Assembly: GCA_017502305.1 (NCBI GenBank)
Contig: JAFVVG010000047.1
Coordinates: 1-64,000 of the forward strand
Source of the DNA: Clostridia bacterium
GTDB taxonomy: Bacteria > Bacillota > Clostridia > Christensenellales > Aristaeellaceae
Direction: 5' to 3'
DNA length: 64,000 nucleotides
Numbering within the stretch: position 1 is the stretch's first letter; every line of letters starts with the position of its first letter. The notes below the pieces were generated by a model that was not told the origin of the DNA, searched no databases, and saw only the letters and a list, made by a program, of their open reading frames with translations. Below, piece by piece: positions 1 through 8,326 of the stretch. The position numbers and the translations under genes were made by a program.

Positions 1-181
1 AGGGAAGCGAAGTGCGGATGGGATAAACGCTGAAAGCATCTAAGCGTGAAGCCCACCTCAAGAATAAGATTCCCATTCGAAAGAAGTAAGACCCCTGGAG
101 GACTACCAGGTAGATAGGTCATCGGTGGAAGTGTGGTAACACATGCAGCTTGGTGATACTAATAGGTCGAGGGCTTGATTT
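1..181 (+). rRNA. 23S ribosomal RNA, 3' end (partial)
   Basis: The first 180 or so bases match the conserved 3' terminus of bacterial 23S rRNA: the GTGAAGCCC element, the stretch around GTAAGACCCCTGGAGGACTACC, and the closing TACTAATAGGTCGAGGGCTTG. The 5' part lies outside the window. The exact 3' end is approximate. It is followed by a spacer, 5S rRNA and tRNA-Asn on the same strand, so the window starts at the tail of a ribosomal RNA operon. Confidence 0.95.
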
Positions 182-276
182 AACGCAAAGTCCTTGAAAA
201 GAGACTAATTGGAAAACGGTCAGTCAGAGAATCATTCTTGTGCAGTTGTCAAGGTGTAGGAAACGCAAAGTAATGG

Positions 277-305
277 TTGACAGGACAAAGAGAAACCATT
301 ATAAT
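277..305 (+). promoter_or_regulatory. Consensus sigma-70-type promoter in the 23S-5S spacer
   Basis: TTGACA at 277-282 and TATAAT at 300-305 are separated by exactly 17 nt, a perfect consensus promoter. It lies inside the rRNA operon about 93 nt before the 5S gene, so 5S and tRNA-Asn could be transcribed separately from 16S-23S. Activity is inferred. Confidence 0.7.
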
Positions 306-397
306 GCGAACAGACAAGCAGGCGCGCGGCGGCCGAGCTGGGCGAAAGACCAGATTGGCGGAAAAGGCCGTGGGCACTGCCTACATAGCTCACCATT

Positions 398-513
398 TCC
401 GGTGGCAATGACGAAGGGGTCCCACCTGTTCCCATCCCGAACACAGAAGTTAAGCCCTTCAGTGCCGAAAGTACTTGGCTGGACACGGCCCGGGAGGATA
501 GGTCGCTGCCGGA
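398..513 (+). rRNA. 5S ribosomal RNA
   Basis: About 116 nt with the 5S signature: 5' arm TCCGGTGGC pairing with 3' GCTGCCGGA, the internal CCCATCCCGAACACAGAAGT loop, and GGTCGCTGCC near the 3' end. Ends were set from the terminal helix and may shift by a few nt. It sits between 23S and tRNA-Asn on the same strand. Confidence 0.93.
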
Positions 514-521
514 TTCTATTT

Positions 522-596
522 TCCTCAGTAGCTCAATGGCAGAGCACCCGGCTGTTAACCGGGTTGTTGTAGGTTCGAGCCCTACCTGGGGAGCCA
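522..596 (+). tRNA. tRNA-Asn (anticodon GTT)
   Basis: The cloverleaf folds well. The acceptor stem TCCTCAG pairs with CTGGGGA with one wobble. The anticodon stem CCCGG/CCGGG encloses CTGTTAA with anticodon GTT, and the T arm GTAGG-TTCGAGC-CCTAC is complete. The 3' CCA is encoded. It follows 5S rRNA by 8 nt and precedes a strong terminator. Confidence 0.96.
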
Positions 597-599
597 GCG

Positions 600-637
600 A
601 TCACGCAGATGTTGCTACAACGTCTGCGTGATTTTTT
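600..637 (+). terminator. Rho-independent terminator of the rRNA operon
   Basis: A stem of about 14 bp (601-614 with 618-631, one wobble) is followed by six T residues. It sits 4 nt after tRNA-Asn. Confidence 0.9.
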
Positions 638-784
638 GCATTTTGTCAGGAATATCTTAAACTAGTTGCCTGAACGCTATGGAAAAACACATTTCTGCTG
701 ACGATACCATTTGGTACACGCGGTGTTTTCGTAATATGGCACCATTTTTTGCGCGAAAAACCTTCAAGAACAGGTTTCTTTTGG

Positions 785-812
785 TTGAAAAAACGGAGAA
801 ATTCATTATACT
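785..812 (+). promoter_or_regulatory. Probable promoter of the giant LRR protein gene
   Basis: TTGAAA (785-790) and TATACT (807-812) are separated by 16 nt, 59 nt before the start codon. A GGAGAGGGAG ribosome-binding site lies before the ATG. Confidence 0.6.
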
Positions 813-871
813 ATATAGTGAAATGAAAGCTGATACGTTCTTATGAAATAGATAGGAGAGGGAGCAGAACA

Positions 872-3800
872 ATGAGAAAACCCTTGAAAAGGCTGTTTGT
901 GATCTTTGGGGCATTGGCGCTGCTGGGCAGCTTCATTTGCGCTGCCGCTGAGACGACGTCGGCGCTGAATTTACCTTCTGCGCTGCAGGTGATTGACGTG
1001 GAGGCGTTTTACGGCGACAACGCGCTTCAAAAGGTTGTTGTACCGGACGGTACAACGGAAATCCGCAGCCGTGCGTTTGCGGGTAGTTCCATAACAGAAC
1101 TGGTTCTGCCGGATACGCTGACCCTGATCGCGGAAGATGCATTTCAGGGCTGCAGTGAATTCACCGTTGTTGTTCCGGAAAACTGCTATGCCTATGACAG
1201 GTGTGTTGAGCTTGGCCTGATCACGCTGGGAAACCCGGATCTTTCCTGGATTGAATCCGAGCATCCCTATGCGGATAATTTCGATTACACCTGGACATAC
1301 GATGCCGGGGAAGGCACTGAAAGCGTCACCATTACGTTTGCGGCCGAGACCGAAACGGAAGACGGCTATGACTTTGTCTACATCTATACGCTGGATGACG
1401 TGGAGGTCGGCAAATATACCGGCACGGAACTGGCCGGACAGTCTGTTACCGTTGACGGCACCGGCTTTAAGCTGCGCCTGACCAGCGATGAAGCCTGGGA
1501 TGCACCCAATGCCTACTATGGCTTCAGGCTGGAGAGCATCGTGCCCAAGCTGGCTGTGCCGCTGGCTTTGGAATCCATTACCGCGGAAAACAGCACCGTG
1601 ATTGCGGGCGAGACCATCCGCTGGACGGTTGCGACCACCGGCGGCAAGGAACCTGTATATTGCGATTACACCGTTCTTCGGGGCGAAGAAGAAATAGCCT
1701 CCGGTACCATGGAGACGCCGGCCGCAATCGAATACGTGCCCATGAAGGTGGGCGAATACAGGCTGTCTGTTGCCGTGCGGGACAGCAATGATGTGGCGCT
1801 TCCTGCGGTAATGAGCGAAGTTGTGACCGCGGCACCCAGCGCCGTATACCCGGAATCCAAGCATCCCTATCCTCCGCGGTGGGAGGGGCGCTGGTTCTAT
1901 GCGGCGGAGGAGAATGTTCAGAAACTGCTGGTCACCTTCTCTGAGGAGAGCGAAATCCACAAGTGGAGCGATTTCGCGGTCTATGATCAGGATGGTGCGC
2001 TGGTCAAAACATATGCCGGAAAGGATCTGGCCGGCAAAACCCTTGAGATCATTGGCAATGCGTTTACTATTCACCTGAATGCTCCCAATGCGGGAACGGC
2101 CTATGGTTTTTCCATCACCAATATCGAAAAGTATGTGCCCGGCCCGATGAGCTTTGTTTCCATGACGGTGGACAAGGCAAAGACCAAGGTCGGCGAACCG
2201 ATCGTATGGACGCTGGAGACCGAGGGCGGCCACTGGCCTGTTACTTACGTCTACACCATCACACTGAACGGGGAAACCAAGTATACCGGTTCTGTTACCC
2301 GGCCGGATACGATTACGTATATCCCGATGGAGGCCGGCGATTACACCCTGAGCGTTGTGACCAGAGATGCTGAGGGCAATGAGCTTGAGGCCCAGACCAG
2401 CAAGGTACGAGCTGCCGCGCAGGACGCGACGCCGGAAGCTGATTTCACATATGAGGCGATTAACGGCCTGGATGCGCGCCTCACCGGCTACACGGGTGAA
2501 GACACGACCGTAATCGTGCCGGAAACTGTGGGCGGCTACAAGGTCACGGAAATCGGCAGCCGCGCCTTTGCCGATCACGCGACGCTGGTCAGCATAGCGC
2601 TGCCGGCAACGGTGACCAAGATCCATGAATATGCTTTTTCCAACTGCGATGCGCTGAAGGCTGTGCATATGGAAGAGGGCCTGGTTTCCGTGGGTTATCG
2701 GGCCTTCGAAGACTGCGATGAGCTGCGCAGCATTGTTTTCCCGGATTCTGTGACCACCTTGGGCGACCGGGTGCTGCGCCACTGCGACAATCTTTCTTAT
2801 GTGGGCTTCCCGGTGAACTGGACGAACGCGGATGTTGAAACTGTTGCCACCTGTCCGCGCCTGACCCGCATTGAGCTGCCCGAAGGCATGAAGGAGGTTC
2901 CCGCCGATGCCTTCAGGAGCTGCCGGTTCATCAGGGAAGTTGTCTTCCCCTCCACGATGCAGGTGATCAATGAGGACGCCTTCTACGATTGCGTCAGGCT
3001 CAATAAGATCAATCTGCCCGACGGCCTGGAAGAAATTCGCATGAACGCCTTCTGCGGCACAGCGCTGACAGCCATCGACGTGCCTGCAAGCGTAACTTAC
3101 CTGTCCGGCTTCCACGGCTGCAAGCAGCTGAAGGATGTGCGCCTGCACGAGGGCCTGGTGGAAATCGGACGCGACGCCTTCCACACCTGCACCAGCCTTG
3201 TCGAAATTGAGATCCCCGAAAGCGTCAGAACGATCAGCTACTATGCGTTTTGCAATTGCGAAAAGCTGAAATCCATCAAGCTGCCCGATGGGGTACGAAC
3301 CATCAATGAGTATGCTTTCCACAACTGCAAATCTCTGGAAAGCTTTGACTATCCTCTCAGCTGGACAACGGTCAACGGCAACAACATCTTTGAAGGCTGC
3401 GAAAAGCTGACCTCCGTGACCATCCCCGAGGGCGTGACCGAAATCCCGAGGCGAGCATTCTCCGGCAATATCTATCTGAAGGAGGTCAATTTCCCCTCCA
3501 CGCTGGAAGTCATCGGCAGCGATGCCTTCGCGGGCTGTAAGTCGCTTACCAAGGTTGTGATTCCCCAGAACGTTATCACCATTGGCTTCTGGACGTTCAA
3601 CGGCTGCACGAATCTTGAAGAGGTTGTCTTCAACGAGGTCCTCAAGGAGATCCGGCCGGGCGCCTTTGCCAACTGTCCCTCGCTTGTGGAGATCAACCTG
3701 CCCGACAGCGTGAAGGAGATTGGTGAGCAGTGCTTTGAAAACTGCACGGGGCTGGAAACCTTCCGCTATCCGCTGAGCTGGGAAAAGGTGACCAGCCGCC

Positions 3801-6736
3801 ACAACAACGGCGCGCTTTACGGCGGCAATATCTTCACCGGCTGCACAAAAATGACCTCCTATACCATCCCCGAGGGCGTGACCACGATTCCGAACAGCGC
3901 CTTTGAGGGCGCGACCAGCCTGGAGGAAATCCATTTCCCCTCCACGCTGGAGACGATTGGCTGTGACGCCTTCAAGGGCTGCACGAAACTCACTGTTATT
4001 GAACTGCCCGCAAACCTCAAGACGCTCCGCCTCAACGTGTTCCGCGACTGTACCGGCATCAAGGACGTCATTTTCAATGATGGGCTGGAAAGCGTGCAGG
4101 CTGGCGCCTTTGCCTATTGCACTTCTCTTGTTGATGCTGATCTGCCCGACAGCGTGCAGGAGATCGGCGAGTTGTGCTTCGAAGGCTGCGCGGCCCTGAA
4201 ATCCTTCCACTATCCGATGAGCTGGGCCAGGGTGACCAGCCGCTATGACAACGGTGCGCTCTATGGCGGCGGTACGTTCAAGAATTGCCCCGGCCTGACC
4301 AGCATCACGGTTCCCGAGGGCATAACGGCCATTCCGGATTATGCCTTCGCGGCTTCCACCTACCTGGAGGAGGTATCTCTTCCCTCGACGCTGGAGGTCG
4401 TTGGCCGGTGGGCCTTTGAATACTGCCCGCTGCTGACAACCGTGGAGCTGCCTGCCAATGTGAAGAGCCTGCGGCTGCGCGCGTTCCATGGCTGCGAAAA
4501 GCTCAAGGACGTGGTTTTCCCTGAAGGGCTGGAGGAAATCCATGCCGGTTGCTTTGGCAACTGCCCCAAGCTTCTGGATGCCGATCTGCCCAACAGCGTC
4601 AAGACCGTCGGCGAGGAATGCTTCATCAACTGCGTATCGCTGACGCATTTCAACTATCCGCTCAGCCTGGATTACGTAAGCAGCCGTTATGAAAACGGTC
4701 ATCTTTACGGCGGCAACACCTTCACCGGCTGCGAGAGCCTGACCTCTGTTGTCGTACCCGAGGGCGTCCAGCACATTCCGGCTGCCTTGTTTGAGGGCGC
4801 GGACTATCTTCTGAGCGTCTCCCTTCCCTCTACGCTGACGAAAATCGGAAGCACGGCCTTCGCGGGCTGCGCCGTTATGCCGCAAATCTACATCTCTCCT
4901 GCGGTGACCACGATCTGGGACAATGCTTTCGACCATTGTCCTGAGCTGACCATCTGGACAGAGTATGGCGCTACCGCTCTCCAGCATGCCATCAAGCGGG
5001 GAATCCCGTATTACTATCTCACGCCCGATGGTGTGAACATTCCCTCCGGTACGCTCTATAGGGGCGATGGCTATAATCTCTATGGCTATGCCCGCGCCAG
5101 CGTACCTCTCACGGATGTGACCGCAACCATCTGGGACGGTACTGGCACGAATGTGATCCAGACGATTTCTGTGAACCCCGGTGTGCTGGATTACAACATG
5201 GCCGGCACGGTAAACGCCAGCTTGCGTTTCTCTGAGTTGCCGCTGGGCAACTACCGCTTCACGCTCAATGCGAGAACGGATGTCTCGGAGGAGCTTTGGG
5301 CAAACACCAGCTTCGTCATTGTTCCGCCGCCGCTGAGAGTCTACGTCACCGGTCTGGATGGACTGACCGGAGCGGTTGGAAATGATTTTGCCTTCGGCGG
5401 CATGATCTATTCCAACTATCCTATGACCAATGTCACCGTGACGCTGAAGAACGTCAGCACCGGTAAGGTCTGCGCAAACTTCACCTGCGCGCCCAATACC
5501 CTTTCGTATTCGCTGACCGGCACCACCGGCATCAGCTTTGCGCAGCTGCCCACGGGCAACTATCAGCTGACCATATCCGTCAGCGGCAACGGCGAGACCA
5601 AGGTGCCCAAGGACGTTTTCTTCACCATTGGCGCGTTTGATCAGGCAATAAGCAGCGACATTTTTGACCAGCTGGTGAGCTTTGTGGGCGATCCGAGCAA
5701 CCAGATGATCTTCAGCCGGTTCAATGAAGGCAGCGCCTTCCTCAGCAGCATTGATTTCTCTGATTCTCTGTTCATGTCCATCCATTTCCGCAGCGAAATG
5801 TGCATCGACGCCATAAGCAAAGCGCTGACTTCCGACAAGCTTTCCCGGTTCATGGTGCAGCGTTACAAGAAGGAAGTTGCCGCTATCATTGATGAGATCG
5901 ATTCCAAAACGAACCTGACCACGTCGGATTCGATGTACATCGGAATGGTGGAATCCATGACGAAAAACATGCGGATCACGTTCTATGTGGACAAGGAAGA
6001 TTCGCTGGTTCCCAAGTACATGAAGGAGATGAGCAAGAAAGTCAATGACCAGCTTGATGAGCTGGATAAGGTATGTGAAATAGCCAACTGGGTGCTGGAC
6101 GCCAAGGATTATTACAGTGCGTTTTTGCAGAACTACGAGAACTCGCTGATGATCCTTGAGGTGTACAGTAATTATTCACAAACCACCAATCCTGAACTGA
6201 AGGCTGCCATTGAGGAATTGGCGAAGGACTATACCAGCAAGGTTTCCAAGGCGCTCAATCTGGTGACGAACCTGCTGATTGACAACATGAGCAAGCAGCT
6301 GTATTCCGGTGCGGTGAGCCTGTTCAAGACAGAAACGTCTCTCCTGAATAAAGTTGTCACCGGAAGCGCCGGCAATTTCTCCCTCATGCTGACTATTGCC
6401 AATTTTGCCATTGACGCCACCCTAGAGCTGAATAACCTGGATAAGATTGCCGATAATCAGATGAACGCCATGATTCAGATCGAAACCTTCGGCCAGGCCG
6501 TTGACTCGTACTACGCTGCCTTCGGCGCGGTCTATGAAGGCGATACCTCCACGGGCGCGCTGAACAGGCTGGCCATCAGCTATCAGCTTTGCTGCATATC
6601 CGGCGAGAGAATGTATGAGTCGCTGGCCAAAACGGCATGGTTTGAGAAGAACTACGACGATAACAATGCCTTCATGAGCAAATACGCCGAATTGTGGCGA
6701 CTGGAAAGCGCAGAACCTTTCAGCCGGTGGCGATAA
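872..6736 (+). CDS. Giant secreted leucine-rich-repeat (BspA-type, LRR_5) protein with CUB-like and Ig-like domains
   Basis: 1954 aa. A signal peptide (about 1-26) is followed by a short LRR_5 block (about 30-110), two CUB-like domains (about 130-225 and 328-425) that each open with a SEHPY/SKHPY motif, each followed by an Ig-like domain, and a long run of BspA-type leucine-rich repeats (about 520-1380; repeated AF..C..L....LP motifs). Two related beta-sandwich modules (about 1383-1585) and a helical C-terminal region (about 1587-1954) complete it. Part of the LRR block is built from 148-residue super-repeats. BspA-type proteins are usually surface or secreted adhesion and binding proteins; the ligand here is unknown. 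No LPXTG or SLH anchor was seen. It has its own promoter and terminator. Confidence 0.9.
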   Translation: MRKPLKRLFVIFGALALLGSFICAAAETTSALNLPSALQVIDVEAFYGDNALQKVVVPDGTTEIRSRAFAGSSITELVLPDTLTLIAEDAFQGCSEFTVVVPENCYAYDRCVELGLITLGNPDLSWIESEHPYADNFDYTWTYDAGEGTESVTITFAAETETEDGYDFVYIYTLDDVEVGKYTGTELAGQSVTVDGTGFKLRLTSDEAWDAPNAYYGFRLESIVPKLAVPLALESITAENSTVIAGETIRWTVATTGGKEPVYCDYTVLRGEEEIASGTMETPAAIEYVPMKVGEYRLSVAVRDSNDVALPAVMSEVVTAAPSAVYPESKHPYPPRWEGRWFYAAEENVQKLLVTFSEESEIHKWSDFAVYDQDGALVKTYAGKDLAGKTLEIIGNAFTIHLNAPNAGTAYGFSITNIEKYVPGPMSFVSMTVDKAKTKVGEPIVWTLETEGGHWPVTYVYTITLNGETKYTGSVTRPDTITYIPMEAGDYTLSVVTRDAEGNELEAQTSKVRAAAQDATPEADFTYEAINGLDARLTGYTGEDTTVIVPETVGGYKVTEIGSRAFADHATLVSIALPATVTKIHEYAFSNCDALKAVHMEEGLVSVGYRAFEDCDELRSIVFPDSVTTLGDRVLRHCDNLSYVGFPVNWTNADVETVATCPRLTRIELPEGMKEVPADAFRSCRFIREVVFPSTMQVINEDAFYDCVRLNKINLPDGLEEIRMNAFCGTALTAIDVPASVTYLSGFHGCKQLKDVRLHEGLVEIGRDAFHTCTSLVEIEIPESVRTISYYAFCNCEKLKSIKLPDGVRTINEYAFHNCKSLESFDYPLSWTTVNGNNIFEGCEKLTSVTIPEGVTEIPRRAFSGNIYLKEVNFPSTLEVIGSDAFAGCKSLTKVVIPQNVITIGFWTFNGCTNLEEVVFNEVLKEIRPGAFANCPSLVEINLPDSVKEIGEQCFENCTGLETFRYPLSWEKVTSRHNNGALYGGNIFTGCTKMTSYTIPEGVTTIPNSAFEGATSLEEIHFPSTLETIGCDAFKGCTKLTVIELPANLKTLRLNVFRDCTGIKDVIFNDGLESVQAGAFAYCTSLVDADLPDSVQEIGELCFEGCAALKSFHYPMSWARVTSRYDNGALYGGGTFKNCPGLTSITVPEGITAIPDYAFAASTYLEEVSLPSTLEVVGRWAFEYCPLLTTVELPANVKSLRLRAFHGCEKLKDVVFPEGLEEIHAGCFGNCPKLLDADLPNSVKTVGEECFINCVSLTHFNYPLSLDYVSSRYENGHLYGGNTFTGCESLTSVVVPEGVQHIPAALFEGADYLLSVSLPSTLTKIGSTAFAGCAVMPQIYISPAVTTIWDNAFDHCPELTIWTEYGATALQHAIKRGIPYYYLTPDGVNIPSGTLYRGDGYNLYGYARASVPLTDVTATIWDGTGTNVIQTISVNPGVLDYNMAGTVNASLRFSELPLGNYRFTLNARTDVSEELWANTSFVIVPPPLRVYVTGLDGLTGAVGNDFAFGGMIYSNYPMTNVTVTLKNVSTGKVCANFTCAPNTLSYSLTGTTGISFAQLPTGNYQLTISVSGNGETKVPKDVFFTIGAFDQAISSDIFDQLVSFVGDPSNQMIFSRFNEGSAFLSSIDFSDSLFMSIHFRSEMCIDAISKALTSDKLSRFMVQRYKKEVAAIIDEIDSKTNLTTSDSMYIGMVESMTKNMRITFYVDKEDSLVPKYMKEMSKKVNDQLDELDKVCEIANWVLDAKDYYSAFLQNYENSLMILEVYSNYSQTTNPELKAAIEELAKDYTSKVSKALNLVTNLLIDNMSKQLYSGAVSLFKTETSLLNKVVTGSAGNFSLMLTIANFAIDATLELNNLDKIADNQMNAMIQIETFGQAVDSYYAAFGAVYEGDTSTGALNRLAISYQLCCISGERMYESLAKTAWFEKNYDDNNAFMSKYAELWRLESAEPFSRWR
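3352..4800 (+). repeat. Higher-order repeat inside the LRR gene (414/444-bp units)
   Basis: The landmark YPLSW or its variant recurs at about nt 3352, 3766, 4210 and 4654. The first interval is 414 bp and the next two are 444 bp. The 30-bp difference is an in-frame insertion of about 10 codons (an NGALYGG-containing loop) present in the later units. Each unit holds about six LRR_5 repeats. Confidence 0.8.
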
Positions 6737-6822
6737 AAAAGGTCTCTGAGGCGCATCTGGTATTCACAATGAAATACCGAGGACGTTGTTTCTTGAAGCA
6801 AAACGGGCTGGATCGGCCCAGG

Positions 6823-6853
6823 AAGATCCGCACACGATGTGTGCGGATCTTTT
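6823..6853 (+). terminator. Rho-independent terminator after the LRR gene
   Basis: AGATCCGCACAC pairs perfectly with GTGTGCGGATCT around a 3-nt loop, followed by TTT. It lies about 87 nt after the stop codon. Confidence 0.8.
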
Positions 6854-6886
6854 GTTGATCAAAGGGAAGAAGAAATCCGCGCGTGA

Positions 6887-6915
6887 TTGAAGAGAGGGAA
6901 AAAATATGGTATAGT
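6887..6915 (+). promoter_or_regulatory. Promoter of the secreted caspase-like gene
   Basis: TTGAAG (6887-6892), 17-nt spacer, TATAGT (6910-6915). Confidence 0.65.
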
Positions 6916-6968
6916 ATGATAAGTCGAGTGTATTGCGCATGAATGTCTTGGCGCGGAAAAGGAAAAGC

Positions 6969-8069
6969 ATGAGGAAATTATTGATTTGCATATTTGTCCT
7001 GGCGCTTTTGTGCCCCGGTCAGGGGAGCCTTGCGGAAAGCCGGCTGACGCTGCCCTCTGCGCTGGAGGTGCTGGACGACGAGTGCTTCCAGGGCTGCGAG
7101 AGGATTGAAACCGTCAGTGTGCCGGATAAGGTGCATTATCTGGGCGAAAGAGCCTTCGCCAATTGTTATAATCTCCGCTGGACGGCCATACCGGAAAGCA
7201 TCAACGAGATTGGCAAGGATTGCTTCGCGGAATGCGGCGACGCCCTGCTGGTGGCGTGCGGTGCGGGCAGCGTTGCCCATCAGTTTGCCATGATCAATGG
7301 GCTGGATTATAACGCCAATACCCTTTGCCGGGCGCTTATTGTGGGGCAAAGCTATACGGGAACAAGCCTGGCGCTGAGGGGCCCTGCCAACGACGCCCGC
7401 GCCATGCGGTTTATGCTGATGAATCAGTCGGACCGCCCCTTTATCACAACGCAGGGCAGCGATCTTCCGGCCCAGGAACTGCTGGAAAAAACAGCGGCCG
7501 TTTTCGCTTCGGCAAAGGAGCAGGATATTTCCCTGTTCTATTATTCAGGCCACGGCGGGCTTGATGGCGAGCTGGTCTGCGTGGACGGCATGAGTGTGAA
7601 GCCCGCGGAGCTGCGGGAGGAGCTGGATAATGTGCCTGGCAGAAAGATCGTGATCATTGACGCCTGTTACAGCGGACAGTGGATAAACAGTGCCGTCGCG
7701 TCCAGGAGTGTGCAGGACTTCAGCAGCGCGTTCGTTTCGGCGTTTATGGGGCAGAAACGCTCCGCGGGCAACGGGGAGTATTTCATCATCGCCTCCGCCA
7801 GAAGCGACGAGGAGTGCATGGAGATGCCCATTACATCCGACGATCAGACAAAGGTGATGGGCTGCTTCACCTATTACTTCTGCCGCGGCTGCGGGTGGGA
7901 CGGCGTGACCAGCCGCCTGACGGAAAAGGAAGCAGACGGCAATGGCGATGGCGCGGTCTCCATTGCGGAGATATTCGAATATGCATCCGAACAGGCGCTG
8001 ACAGTGAGCCCGGATCAACATGCCCAAACCAACGCGAAAACCTGCTGGTCCTTTGCGCCGTTCAGATAA
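6969..8069 (+). CDS. Secreted caspase-like (peptidase C14-type) protein with LRR_5 repeats and EF-hand-like loop
   Basis: 366 aa from the ATG at 6969, chosen because an AAGGA site precedes it and a signal peptide (about 1-23) follows; a TTG at 6933 would add 12 residues. LRR_5 repeats (about 25-95) precede a caspase-fold domain. The His motif YYSGHGG (His195) and the Cys motif IIDACYSGQW (Cys233) form the expected catalytic dyad. An EF-hand-like loop, DGNGDGAVSIAE (323-334), lies near the C-terminus. Caspase-like hydrolases cut proteins after basic or acidic residues; many metacaspases need calcium, which would fit the loop. Export is unusual for this fold. A second secreted homologue is at 37286. 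Substrate unknown. Confidence 0.85.
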   Translation: MRKLLICIFVLALLCPGQGSLAESRLTLPSALEVLDDECFQGCERIETVSVPDKVHYLGERAFANCYNLRWTAIPESINEIGKDCFAECGDALLVACGAGSVAHQFAMINGLDYNANTLCRALIVGQSYTGTSLALRGPANDARAMRFMLMNQSDRPFITTQGSDLPAQELLEKTAAVFASAKEQDISLFYYSGHGGLDGELVCVDGMSVKPAELREELDNVPGRKIVIIDACYSGQWINSAVASRSVQDFSSAFVSAFMGQKRSAGNGEYFIIASARSDEECMEMPITSDDQTKVMGCFTYYFCRGCGWDGVTSRLTEKEADGNGDGAVSIAEIFEYASEQALTVSPDQHAQTNAKTCWSFAPFR

Positions 8070-8137
8070 TGAATGACCCAAAAGGGTGTTCCCTGCCAAC
8101 GGAATGGATGAAAAGGCCTATGTTATTCTTCGCAATG

Positions 8138-8176
8138 GCAGTAAGTGATGCCGATCGTGTTGCTTACTGCTTTCGT
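8138..8176 (+). terminator. Possible weak terminator
   Basis: GCAGTAAG (8138-8145) pairs with CTTACTGC (8163-8170) around a 17-nt loop, followed by a broken T-rich stretch. It is about 70 nt after the caspase-like gene. Confidence 0.35.
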
Positions 8177-8326
8177 TACTTTTTGATTGTATGAGCACGC
8201 TGAACCTGAATTCGAATAACTGTTCGAACAGGAGACCGTGAATGCAGAGGACGTTGGTTTCTTCAAGACTTTTGGTAAATCATTAGCCGGAAGTGAAATT
8301 CAATTATGACAATAAGGACGTTCATT

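Noticed and set aside
971..5785. 1604-codon open frame antisense to the giant LRR gene
   Set aside because: It mirrors the repetitive, GC-biased codon pattern of the sense gene, has no start signal or recognisable domain, and the sense protein has a signal peptide and clear repeats.
8070..8305. c-di-AMP (ydaO/yuaA) riboswitch upstream of ktrB
   Set aside because: Searched by eye because ktr genes are often controlled this way; the conserved aptamer elements were not found.
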